64,000 bases of DNA from JAGOMX01 sp041738135 (lineage in GTDB: Bacteria > Pseudomonadota > Alphaproteobacteria > JAGOMX01): positions 1 through 64,000 of the forward strand of contig JBGSQK010000053.1 in the NCBI GenBank assembly GCA_041738135.1, read 5' to 3'. Every line of letters begins with the position of its first letter. The first letter of the stretch is position 1. The position numbers were made by a program, and so were the translations under genes. Below are positions 25,277 to 33,596 of this stretch, in pieces. The notes below the pieces were generated by a model. It was not told where the DNA came from and made no database searches. It saw only the letters and a program-made list of their open reading frames with translations.

Positions 25277-25848
25277 GCGAGTCCGCTGAGAATTTAAACT
25301 CAAATGCCAGGTGGGTTGTTGAACAAGCTGTCGCTGGCATTTCAGAATTAAATGACCTTGAGAAAAAACATATTGAAGACTCGTTGGCTTGGATCAGAAG
25401 CGGCGCGCCTATATTCCGCGTGGCCAAGCCGGATATTCCCAAAAAGCATCTGGTTTCCTATTTTGTTTTGCTCGATAGGCAAGCAAAAAAGATTCTGCTC
25501 GTCGACCACAAAAAGGCCCTCCTTTGGCTACCAGCTGGCGGACATGTGGAGTTCAACGAGAATCCCAAGGAAACAGTGCGGCGTGAATGTTTTGAAGAGT
25601 TAGGAGTAGCAGCAGAATTTGTTGTTGATAATCCTATTTTCCTGACATCCACGTTAACCGTTGGCTTAACGGCTGGCCACACAGATGTCAGTCTTTGGTA
25701 TGTGCTCAAGGGAAGCCAAAATCAATCATATCAGTATGACCCAAGCGAGTTCAACTCCATCCGCTGGTTTGGTTTTGACGAAATACCGTATGAGAAGTCC
25801 GATCCTCACATGAGCAGGTTTGTTAAGAAACTGAGCGCGATGTTATGA
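25273..25848 (+). CDS. NUDIX hydrolase with N-terminal helical extension
   Basis: 191 residues from a GTG start overlapping the GNAT stop. An N-terminal helical segment (~45 residues) precedes the Nudix domain; the box GHVEFNE-NPKETVR-RECFEELGV is complete (about residues 94-116). Substrate not evident; the N-terminal extension is shared by a group of uncharacterised NUDIX proteins. The stop overlaps the kinase ATG (ATGA). Confidence 0.85.
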   Translation: MSESAENLNSNARWVVEQAVAGISELNDLEKKHIEDSLAWIRSGAPIFRVAKPDIPKKHLVSYFVLLDRQAKKILLVDHKKALLWLPAGGHVEFNENPKETVRRECFEELGVAAEFVVDNPIFLTSTLTVGLTAGHTDVSLWYVLKGSQNQSYQYDPSEFNSIRWFGFDEIPYEKSDPHMSRFVKKLSAML

Positions 25849-26372
25849 GAGAGTGCAGACATAACAACATCCTCATCGTTGGCTGTTCTGGTAGTGGAAA
25901 AACAACTCTAGCCGAGCACTTAAGCCAGATCACAGGCTTAAGAATCATCTATATGGATCACATCTATTGGAAGCCAAGTTGGGATCTGCGGTCTCAAGAA
26001 GAAATAACCGCTTTGATCACAAAAGAAATAGAACATGTCGGCTGGATTTGCGAAGGCAATAATGCGCAGACTTTCTCCTTGCGGGTACCAAAAGCACGGA
26101 TGCTCATCTGGCTTGATTTGCCAAGACGCACATGTCTTTGGCGAGTCATAAAGAGAACTCTCAAATATTATGGAAGAACAAGAACAAATAGCCCTCAAGG
26201 TTGCCCAGAACGCTTCGACTGGGATTTTTTTAAATTGATCTGGAGTTATAACAAGGTCAGCCGACCAGGGCTGGAAAAATTATATCTCGAGACCGAAGGC
26301 CAGCTTGATAGGTATCATTTACGGTCTGCCCAAGAGGTCGATCAATTTATCAAGGCCATGAAACAAACGTAA
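25845..26372 (+). CDS. P-loop kinase, adenylate kinase/FlaR-like
   Basis: 175 residues with Walker A GCSGSGKTT (residues 13-21), an IYMDHIYWKPSW segment and WICEGNN. It is a paralogue of the kinase at 15,490 and of the same small 'topology modulation' family. Coupled to the NUDIX gene by a four-base overlap. The substrate is unknown; context is small-molecule modification. Confidence 0.82.
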   Translation: MRECRHNNILIVGCSGSGKTTLAEHLSQITGLRIIYMDHIYWKPSWDLRSQEEITALITKEIEHVGWICEGNNAQTFSLRVPKARMLIWLDLPRRTCLWRVIKRTLKYYGRTRTNSPQGCPERFDWDFFKLIWSYNKVSRPGLEKLYLETEGQLDRYHLRSAQEVDQFIKAMKQT

Positions 26373-26421
26373 TCAAAGCCTTAAACTAGCATTCCTGAAA
26401 TCATTGCAACTCTTAAAACCC

Positions 26422-26435
26422 CCGTATTCTTACGG
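26422..26435 (+). promoter_or_regulatory. LuxR-box-like palindrome, promoter of the F-box-like gene
   Basis: CCGTATTCTTACGG, extended by outer CC/GG pairs to a 9-bp stem equivalent. A TATAAAAT -10 starts exactly 25 bases downstream at 26,461, and the ATG is 74 bases away. The site at 31,262 is the same over 20 bases and has its -10 at the same distance. Confidence 0.72.
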
Positions 26436-26509
26436 GGTAGCACGATTTACCCATACGAGGTATAAAATTAGACTGCCCATGGGGTGTTGTTAGATTTAGG
26501 AGAGTAAAT

Positions 26510-29500
26510 ATGAAGTCATGTTTTGTTAAAGCCGTCAGTTTAGCATTAGCCTTTTCAATCGGAGCTTGTGATTTAGTCCGAGGATCAAATACAGATGGTG
26601 CTGATAATTTAGTTGATATTGATTCGCCGGAAGCCCACACGGTGGTATCACAAGCATGCTTGTTCGATGTGCCTTCAGATGTTATCACAAGCATCGCTTC
26701 ATTCCTGCCCTTAGAAAATGCCCGAAGTCTATCCGAAACAAACAGGAAACATAATCTGGCGGTCAGCAAAAACAGAGCCTGGAAATTCCTCAAATTCAAC
26801 AACATTCATCCCGAGCCCGGGATACCTCTGGTGGAAGTCGTGAATGGGAAGCTTGCACTACTGGACTACATGCAAGCTATGAAAGCGAATGACCTTATTG
26901 CCGCGAGAAAATTCTTAGAAAATGCGTGCGCTCTGGGTGATTCAAAAGCTATTTATATAATGTTTGAAGCATTGGCGCACAATCGCCTTGGCTATCCGGA
27001 CAGTCTTGCTTCAGCCAAACCGTTTCTTGAGGTGTGGGTTGCTAGAAACCATCGACGAGCGATTGAGCTTAAGCGTAATATCTTGTGTGCCAGTGGATTC
27101 GGCTATGAACAGAATATTGATGAGGCCGATAGCATAAATGACAGACTAATTGACATGGGATCAGTAGAGGCCGTCCGATTTTTGAGAGGGCATCTTAAAA
27201 GTGGATCAGCTATTTATGAACAAGATTTGGAAGGCTGGAAACATTATACAGAAATGTTGGCTGAACTCAGAGATGAGTCCGCTCTCGTTGACAAGCTTCG
27301 GGCCGTAACTTTAGGAGTGGATGGCTATGCCCGGGATCTTGAAGTCGCAAAACTAATATTGACCGTTTTGCCCTCTAGCGGTGAATGTCTAGAGCAATTG
27401 TGGAAATTATTATCGGAGCTAAAAACGAGCAATCCGTCCTTGGAAAAAGACACAAGCATACATCTTATAATTGACTGGTTCATTGAAAAGAGAGTTGAAG
27501 ACAACATCTACAATGGTCGTGATGCAATAATCTTTAAACTCAGAGGCTTGCTATTTGGTATCAACGGGTATGATAGAAACCTAGAATCAGCTAAATTATT
27601 TCTTGGAAATCTTGCTGGTAATAAATCGGGTTCACTGAATGCTGAAGATTCCGCGCGCCGGAGTGGCTACAGTGTAGGGAGTCTTTTCAATGAATTGGCA
27701 AAGGAGCCTGCAAGTCCAGCTCGAGACGAGGCTTTGAGATTGATAAATGAATGGCTTATTGAGATGGGAAAAGAGGAAGCAATAAGAGTTAAATTTGTTG
27801 GCATTCTTCTAGGTGAAAATGGATACGAAAGAAATCTTGAAGCTGCAAGAGCAGCCTTAGCGATGCCGCTAGGAAATGATTTGTATGGAATCTGGTATGA
27901 CTTGACGCAACGACTAGCAACACAAGAAACCTCTGAAGCATGCAAATTCGTACTAGAATCTATGATACACCAGATCACCGATGGGGATGGGTCAATTCTG
28001 TGTGAGGCTATCAATGCTAAAATATCCGGGCTTCTATTTGGCAAGTACGGCTATGAAAGAAATTTTATAGAGGCTGATAAATTTGCAAGATCATATTTTG
28101 ATGCAATGAATTATGAACTTAAATCGCAATTCACGGGTAAATTAAAATACAAATTAAGAAGCCTAAGAGCATACGAACAGAAATCAGAAAATGATAAGAT
28201 AATCCAACTTTTTTCTGATTGGTTGCTATTGCTGGGTGACAGCGATGAAATTAAATTTAGAATTGGAGGCCTATTATTTGGCTTCGATGGATATGAACAA
28301 AATGTTGAAAAAGCCCGACAGGCTTTGGATACAATTCCTGCATCGAACAGACGTTACCTTATATCTCTATTAGAATCTTTTGAGGAATACCGTTCAGTAC
28401 AAAAGTTAGAGAACATAATCATTTTAAGAAACTGGTTATTGGAAAAGGGTGGAGAAGAAGCTGTTGAAGTTAAGTACATGGGCCTTTTGTTTGGCATACA
28501 TGGTTATGATAAAAATATGGAGCTGCTTAAGGAAGAGCTAGCCATTTATTCTGGTGCCCTTGATGTTATAGAAAGTATAGTTAGTCAATTAAGATGGAGA
28601 ATGAAAACACAAGAGGTTCCAGAAACCATACGCCTATTGAATGATTGGCTTGTAGGAAGAGGACATGTCCCTGCTGTTTATCAAAAAATTAAAGGTCTGC
28701 TTACCGGGGACATTGGATATGCTAAGGATCTGCAAGGGGCTCAACATTTTATGGATTCAATTCGTTTTCCATGCGATTCACAGCCTTTTGTACTGTGGTC
28801 ACACTTGGATAGCTGGAACCGTTTTCAACGAGCAGAAAATATCCACGAGAGGCGAATCATTATTGATTGGTTCTCATCTAAAGGGAATGCAGGGGCCTTA
28901 CGAATGAAGGCTCAGGGGCTTATTTTAGCTGATAATGATTTGGAGGAAAATATTGATGAAGCACGTCAAATTATGGAAAATTTATCATGGGGACAATTTA
29001 GCGAGCGACAAAGAGAGTGGGCACATCAGAGAGAGATGGAGTGGATGTCATATCTAAAATCTGCATTACTAGAAAAACCACATACACCAGAAAGAAAGGA
29101 ATTTATTATTTTCCTGCATAACTGGCTTGCTGAGCATGGAGATGACCATTACAAGAACCAGGAAAATAACTTTAAATTGCTGGAGCTTTTGCATGGAGGA
29201 ATTGTTTATGAAAAAAATTATGAAGATGCATCGGCAATGCTAAATTCTGTGCCAGATGGTGTTTCAGAAATTCCATATTGCAACTGGAACAATGAATCCG
29301 CAAGAGACTTTGAAGTCGCCCCTGTGGTAATGGAGTGGTTCGTCACAAAGAAAAGGTTCTGGGATGCTCGGACTGGGAATGGCAGAGGCAAGGAACTAAT
29401 TCAGGAGAGATTCATGTCGATGATTAGAAATGGAGATCAGCAAGATCCTTCTCGTGTAATTCAATTTCTTAGAGCCTATGGCCGTGGAATAGTAGATTTG

Positions 29501-29722
29501 CGAGTGCTCCTGGATGGTGTTTTAGCTATACCGCCCAATCAACAGAATGCTGATGACCTAATAAGGCTTATTGCCGAAAGAGCCTTGCAGCTCAATCTGA
29601 ATCAAGCCAAAATTGATGACGTGTTTTCACCATTGGTGAGGTACCCAAACGCTTCAAGCAATCAAGCAGCTGCATATCGCTTAGCTCGCATCATGGGTTT
29701 TGTTCCCAAAGAACTGCTGTAA
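26510..29722 (+). CDS. Exported F-box-like protein with degenerate Sel1-type repeats
   Basis: 1070 residues. The N-terminus is a signal peptide; FSIGAC fits a lipobox, so lipidation at Cys20 is possible. Residues ~46-85 match an F-box (DVPSDVITSIASFLPLENAR then LSETNRKHN). The rest carries at least nine copies of a unit of ~85-95 residues with the core GLLFGxxGYxxNxExAR (e.g. GLLFGINGYDRNLESAK, GLLFGFDGYEQNVEKAR) and a WL...G preceding it: a stretched Sel1/TPR-like solenoid. F-boxes recruit Skp1 of eukaryotic ubiquitin ligases, so export to a host is a natural hypothesis. ATG with AGGAG upstream; LuxR-box promoter. Confidence 0.82.
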   Translation: MKSCFVKAVSLALAFSIGACDLVRGSNTDGADNLVDIDSPEAHTVVSQACLFDVPSDVITSIASFLPLENARSLSETNRKHNLAVSKNRAWKFLKFNNIHPEPGIPLVEVVNGKLALLDYMQAMKANDLIAARKFLENACALGDSKAIYIMFEALAHNRLGYPDSLASAKPFLEVWVARNHRRAIELKRNILCASGFGYEQNIDEADSINDRLIDMGSVEAVRFLRGHLKSGSAIYEQDLEGWKHYTEMLAELRDESALVDKLRAVTLGVDGYARDLEVAKLILTVLPSSGECLEQLWKLLSELKTSNPSLEKDTSIHLIIDWFIEKRVEDNIYNGRDAIIFKLRGLLFGINGYDRNLESAKLFLGNLAGNKSGSLNAEDSARRSGYSVGSLFNELAKEPASPARDEALRLINEWLIEMGKEEAIRVKFVGILLGENGYERNLEAARAALAMPLGNDLYGIWYDLTQRLATQETSEACKFVLESMIHQITDGDGSILCEAINAKISGLLFGKYGYERNFIEADKFARSYFDAMNYELKSQFTGKLKYKLRSLRAYEQKSENDKIIQLFSDWLLLLGDSDEIKFRIGGLLFGFDGYEQNVEKARQALDTIPASNRRYLISLLESFEEYRSVQKLENIIILRNWLLEKGGEEAVEVKYMGLLFGIHGYDKNMELLKEELAIYSGALDVIESIVSQLRWRMKTQEVPETIRLLNDWLVGRGHVPAVYQKIKGLLTGDIGYAKDLQGAQHFMDSIRFPCDSQPFVLWSHLDSWNRFQRAENIHERRIIIDWFSSKGNAGALRMKAQGLILADNDLEENIDEARQIMENLSWGQFSERQREWAHQREMEWMSYLKSALLEKPHTPERKEFIIFLHNWLAEHGDDHYKNQENNFKLLELLHGGIVYEKNYEDASAMLNSVPDGVSEIPYCNWNNESARDFEVAPVVMEWFVTKKRFWDARTGNGRGKELIQERFMSMIRNGDQQDPSRVIQFLRAYGRGIVDLRVLLDGVLAIPPNQQNADDLIRLIAERALQLNLNQAKIDDVFSPLVRYPNASSNQAAAYRLARIMGFVPKELL

Positions 29723-29733
29723 GCAAATCCAAT

Positions 29734-29753
29734 GGGGAGCTCTTGGGCTCCCC
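29734..29753 (+). terminator. Hairpin after the F-box-like gene
   Basis: GGGGAGC, loop TCTTG, GGCTCCCC, 12 bases past the stop. The stem is strong but no T-run follows, so termination is only likely. Confidence 0.5.
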
Positions 29754-29779
29754 GAATGACGGATTAAATGCAACTTCCA

Positions 29780-29816
29780 TTGACAAATGAACAATCTGAC
29801 CCCATATGACATATGG
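29780..29816 (+). promoter_or_regulatory. Promoter with CCATATG operator, upstream of luxR at 29,907
   Basis: TTGACA (29,780-29,785), 17-base spacer ending GACCC, then CATATG as the -10. The -10 lies in a perfect palindrome CCATATG-A-CATATGG (29,802-29,816). The same TTGACA-N17-CAxxTG layout precedes the genes at 33,597, 36,480 and 37,642. Confidence 0.62.
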
Positions 29817-29906
29817 ACGTGTTGCTTCACAGTATATTACCGATAACTGAATGCTGATTTGAAGCAGAAAATAACAGTGGATCCTTGATGGACAGCAGGT
29901 TAAAGA

Positions 29907-30620
29907 ATGATAGATGTTACGAATAAACCTTACTTCTCATACAATGACGTCATCGAGGGGCTTTTGGAACCCATAAGCAGTCATGCGGATGTACAGCTCA
30001 TCTCATTCAATAGACGTTTCAAAAATCAGGAAAAGATCATCATCTCCACGAACAAAGCACATACTGTCGACTATTATGCCCGTGGCCTTTATAGATACGG
30101 CCTCTTTGAGAAGACGCCAGAAACATATGAGTCAGGCTATCACATGTGGGATCATCTATTATATGACCCAAGTGATGTTTATAAATTTATCCGAAAGCAG
30201 TATGGCAAGGCGCATGGATTGACAATAATTCAACAACATGGGGATTACTTTGATTCATTCATATTTGGAACCGAGCCTAACAACCACCAAGTTAACAACT
30301 TCTACCTTAACCAAAAAGAGCTGTTTGCGGGTTTTATTGATGATTTTTACCAGACTATGCACCTAACGCTGCAAGGTCTTGCCAACTACGGAATTCTAGT
30401 GCCTTTCAATGCCAGCGACACTTGTAGCTCAACTGCTTCTCTTTCTCCTAGGCAACAGGATTGCGCTTTACTATTGACTGAAGGTCTTACGGCCAAAGAA
30501 ATTGCAAAAGCCTTGGAACTCTCCCACCGGACGGTTGAGGAGTACATTGACGTTATCAAAACCAAGTTCGAAGCTAAAAACCGCCCGCACCTTATCAAAA
30601 AACTGCAAAAGCATCTCTAA
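29907..30620 (+). CDS. LuxR-family transcriptional regulator (subfamily B, copy 1)
   Basis: 237 residues. The N-terminal ~165 residues form a ligand-binding-like domain (YFSYNDVIEGLLEP, YESGYHMWDHLLYDP) that lacks the usual acyl-homoserine-lactone residues I would look for. The C-terminus is a LuxR helix-turn-helix (LSPRQQDCALLLTEGLTAKE then LELSHRTVEEYIDVIKTKFE). It is paralogous to the proteins at 36,480 and 37,642. No luxI accompanies it. The promoter carries a CCATATG palindrome over the -10, which could be an autoregulatory operator. ATG start. Confidence 0.88.
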   Translation: MIDVTNKPYFSYNDVIEGLLEPISSHADVQLISFNRRFKNQEKIIISTNKAHTVDYYARGLYRYGLFEKTPETYESGYHMWDHLLYDPSDVYKFIRKQYGKAHGLTIIQQHGDYFDSFIFGTEPNNHQVNNFYLNQKELFAGFIDDFYQTMHLTLQGLANYGILVPFNASDTCSSTASLSPRQQDCALLLTEGLTAKEIAKALELSHRTVEEYIDVIKTKFEAKNRPHLIKKLQKHL

Positions 30621-30623
30621 TAC

Positions 30624-30637
30624 CCGTATTCTTTCGG
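30624..30637. promoter_or_regulatory. Imperfect LuxR-box-like palindrome in a convergent gap
   Basis: CCGTATTCTTTCGG, one mismatch from the 26,422 and 31,262 sites. It lies between convergent genes (luxR ending 30,620 and the minus-strand gene ending 30,663), so it does not look like a promoter element. It may be a decayed site or have another role. Confidence 0.4.
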
Positions 30638-30662
30638 GGCACTATCATTGTCGCTTAACGAG

Positions 30663-31181
30663 TTAATTTGAGCAATGGCCTGCCTCTTCCAACTTTAATT
30701 TCAAGCCCTCTTCTGGATTAAAGAACGGCTTTTTTACAAGGACCATCGAGCTGTTTATCCACCGGTTTGTCTTCAGAATGTCAACTTTTTCAATCCCACC
30801 TTGCCTATCAATCGCAAAATACATACTGTTTACGAAATCGTTCATGTAACCCAAGATGCTACGGCTGCTAGATTTAGTAAAGGTCAGATTATCTTCATAT
30901 TCAGCTACTATTTGGGCAACATACTGATCTAATCCTTCATACTTGAGGGTGCTGACCAGATTTTCCATAAACACTGCTGTTAAATTCTGGAACTGTGGCT
31001 TCTTTAGCATAGGCACAAACAATGAAAACAGCGTTTCATCGTTGGTAAATAACACGCATTTTCTCCGTTCGATACGGATCATATTTGCATGCCAATTTCC
31101 AAGTAGCGTTGGTTTGTGGTCTATCTCTAATGTTGCCGGAAGCTCGCCCAACAGCTTCTTGGTGCACTGAATGTATGCCAC
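30663..31181 (-). CDS. Protein resembling the DUF6933 family
   Basis: 172 residues from GTG 31181, preceded by AAGGA at seven bases. The N-terminal CTKKLLGELP, LGNWHANMIRIERRKCVLF and TKSSSRSILGYMNDF segments fit my recollection of a small uncharacterised family (DUF6933). No catalytic motif is apparent and there is no signal peptide. A LuxR-box-like palindrome 80 bases upstream (31,262-31,275) is shared with the divergent Sel1 gene. Confidence 0.6.
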   Translation of the reverse strand: MAYIQCTKKLLGELPATLEIDHKPTLLGNWHANMIRIERRKCVLFTNDETLFSLFVPMLKKPQFQNLTAVFMENLVSTLKYEGLDQYVAQIVAEYEDNLTFTKSSSRSILGYMNDFVNSMYFAIDRQGGIEKVDILKTNRWINSSMVLVKKPFFNPEEGLKLKLEEAGHCSN

Positions 31182-31261
31182 GTCACTATCCTTAGTTTCA
31201 AGTGAACACTACCAAAACAACAAAAAATTACCAGTGTTTTAAAAAAGAAATAGACGCTACC

Positions 31262-31275
31262 CCGTATTCTTACGG
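31262..31275 (+). promoter_or_regulatory. LuxR-box-like palindrome, promoter of the Sel1 gene at 31,357
   Basis: CCGTATTCTTACGG, the same core as at 26,422 and with the same flanks (CCC...GGGTAGC). TATAAA begins 25 bases downstream at 31,301; the ATG is 81 bases away. The divergent DUF6933-like gene starts 80 bases in the other direction. Confidence 0.72.
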
Positions 31276-31356
31276 GGTAGCGGAGACTATTCATAAAGGG
31301 TATAAAGTTGTGCTGTCCATTGACGGCTTTAAAATCTATATGTATTGGAGAGTAAT

Positions 31357-33393
31357 ATGTTAAATAAGTCCGTGACCTTAGCCCTTAGTATAAGCCTCAT
31401 ACACGTAACGACCTTGTTGGCTTCTAATCAAGGTGCTGATCCGGAGGATGGTTTTGTGAACCAAAGTTTAGCTGCTTCCCTAGCTACCGTTGTTATGGAA
31501 GACCCAATTTCCAGTGAAGATTTAAGTCTTAGAAAGGATGCCGAACAGGGTAATGCTGATGCTCAATTTAAATTAGGTTTCAGGCTTTTCAAAGGCAACA
31601 AGGTTATCCAAAACTTTGAACAAGCATTCCGATGGTTCCTCGCAGCGGCTAAGCAAGACCATGCAGTAGCCCAATATAATGTAGGGGTAATGTATCTAGA
31701 TGGGCGCGGGGTTATCCAAGACCAAAAACAGGCTTGTCAGTGGCTTAAAAGATCAGCTGTTCAAGACTATGCTAGCGCACAATTTGTGCTAAGCCGTCAG
31801 TATTTAAATGGACAAGGGGTTAAGCAAAACGACAAGAAAGCATTTTATTGGACCCTTAAGGCGGCTGAACAAGATGAGGTTTCTGCCCAGCTTGAACTGG
31901 GTGTTATGTATCATGATTCCAAGGGTGTTAAACAAGACCTTAAAGAGGCAATGCTGTGGTTCAGAAGAGCAGCTGCGAAAGGTAATGTTCTTGCCCACTG
32001 GAACATAGGCGGTATGTACGAGGAAGGATATGGGATTGAAAAAGGCTTAGAAAATAGTAGGCAGTGGTTAGCGATTCAGTGGATTAGAGAAGCTGCAAAG
32101 ATGGGGTACATTAACGCACAATTGCATCTGGAATCTATCTTTGAACATGAAGGAATGAAAGACAAAGAATTTGATTTTTGGAAAAAAGAGTCAGATCAAG
32201 GGCTACCAGATGCTCAGTGCAATTTTGCTGTCTGCCTACTGAAGGAAGGAAATAAAGATCAAGCTAAGTTTTATTATAAACTGGCTGCGGATCAGGGATA
32301 TGCACTTGCACAATTTCACCTAGGAAACATTTATGAAAATGAAGATGATAGAATGCATGCTTGTATATTTTGGAAATTAGCAGCAAAACAAGGCATTGCA
32401 GGCGCTCAATCTAATCTAGGAATCGCCTTAGAAAAAGATGGCAACATCGATCAAGCCAAGGATTATTATAAAATGGCTGCTAATCAGGGAGATGCTCAGG
32501 CTCAATTCAATCTTGGAGTCATACTAAATGACGAAGGGCATCCCGATCAAGCTAAGATTTATTATAAGATGGCTGCCGACCAAAGGCATATTGGCGCCCA
32601 ATGCAATCTAGGGTCAATATGTAACAAGGAAGGTGACTTAGTTCAAGCTAAGATGTTGTGGAAAAAAGCTGCAGATCAGGGCGATGCAAATGCACAATGT
32701 AACCTCGCGATAGCATTATTAGATGATAAAGATATCGCTATATCATATTTCAAAATGGCGGCAGATCAGGGCCATGTGCTCGCTCAATGGAATCTAGGAG
32801 CTCTTCTCGATGAAAATGGTGATATTGAAAAAGCCAAGGTTTACTACAAATTGGCAGCAGATCAAGGAAATGCTAACGCTCAATATAATATCGGAATTTT
32901 TTTTGCGGCAGAAGGTAAGGCAGACCAATCTAAAGAATTCTGGAAACTGGCAGCCGAACAGGGACACTCAGGAGCCCAATTTAACCTAGGTGTAAGCCTA
33001 GAAGAAGAAGGAGATATTGTAGGGGCTAAAAAATACTATAAAATGTCTGCAAATCAAGGTAATTCAGAGGCGGCCTTTAATCTAGGGGTTCTCTTTAATC
33101 TTGAAGGAGATGTGAACCAAGCGAAGTTATGTTACGAAACTGCAGCAGAACTTGGAAGCCCTGAAGCTCAATGCCTTCTCGCAGAAGATTTTGCAAAAGC
33201 TGGAAATATAGTTAAAGCGAAGGCCTTCTATGCTATGGCAGCGGATCAGGGTTATGTTCTCGCCCAATCAAATCTAGGTGTTATATTTTATAATGAAAAG
33301 AACGTTGAGCAAGCAATTTTTTATTGGAAACTAGCAGCTGCTCAGGGGCATGCTGGCGCCAAGAAGTATCTTAGTTCTCTTCTTAAGGAATAA
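31357..33393 (+). CDS. Exported Sel1-repeat protein, long solenoid
   Basis: 678 residues. A signal peptide (MLNKSVTLALSISLIHVTTL, LLAS) is followed by about seventeen repeats. The first five are classical 36-residue Sel1 units (AQYNVGVMYLDGRGVIQDQK); from about residue 270 they shorten to ~34 residues and become more regular (YYKMAADQGxxxAQxNLG), closer to TPR. ATG 31357 is preferred over the TTG at 31345; GGAG lies six bases before it. The promoter has a LuxR-box-like site at the same distance as the F-box-like gene. Function beyond protein binding is not determined. Confidence 0.88.
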   Translation: MLNKSVTLALSISLIHVTTLLASNQGADPEDGFVNQSLAASLATVVMEDPISSEDLSLRKDAEQGNADAQFKLGFRLFKGNKVIQNFEQAFRWFLAAAKQDHAVAQYNVGVMYLDGRGVIQDQKQACQWLKRSAVQDYASAQFVLSRQYLNGQGVKQNDKKAFYWTLKAAEQDEVSAQLELGVMYHDSKGVKQDLKEAMLWFRRAAAKGNVLAHWNIGGMYEEGYGIEKGLENSRQWLAIQWIREAAKMGYINAQLHLESIFEHEGMKDKEFDFWKKESDQGLPDAQCNFAVCLLKEGNKDQAKFYYKLAADQGYALAQFHLGNIYENEDDRMHACIFWKLAAKQGIAGAQSNLGIALEKDGNIDQAKDYYKMAANQGDAQAQFNLGVILNDEGHPDQAKIYYKMAADQRHIGAQCNLGSICNKEGDLVQAKMLWKKAADQGDANAQCNLAIALLDDKDIAISYFKMAADQGHVLAQWNLGALLDENGDIEKAKVYYKLAADQGNANAQYNIGIFFAAEGKADQSKEFWKLAAEQGHSGAQFNLGVSLEEEGDIVGAKKYYKMSANQGNSEAAFNLGVLFNLEGDVNQAKLCYETAAELGSPEAQCLLAEDFAKAGNIVKAKAFYAMAADQGYVLAQSNLGVIFYNEKNVEQAIFYWKLAAAQGHAGAKKYLSSLLKE

Positions 33394-33506
33394 TTGAGTA
33401 TTGGGGGCTCAGATGCGCCATATAATTATTAGCTTTGTCTTGGTATTAATGAAGCGGTAAAACCCATAAAACTTAAAGCAATACTTTAATTTATTGAGAG
33501 TGACCA

Positions 33507-33547
33507 TTGACAAAACGACCATTCGACACCATGTGATGAATATATGC
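33507..33547 (+). promoter_or_regulatory. Promoter of the CCATATG family, upstream of 33,597
   Basis: TTGACA (33,507), 17-base spacer ending GACAC, then CATGTG as -10; a weaker inverted half (ATATATGC) follows. It has the same spacing as the promoters at 29,780, 36,413 and 37,560, but its palindrome is degenerate. Confidence 0.5.
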
Positions 33548-33596
33548 ATTACCTCATTTAAATTGATGCACGTTATTATTTTAGGATTTCAGGGTT

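Noticed and set aside
29734..29753. Strong claim of an intrinsic terminator
   Set aside because: The stem is good, but no T-run follows, so it is listed only with moderate confidence.
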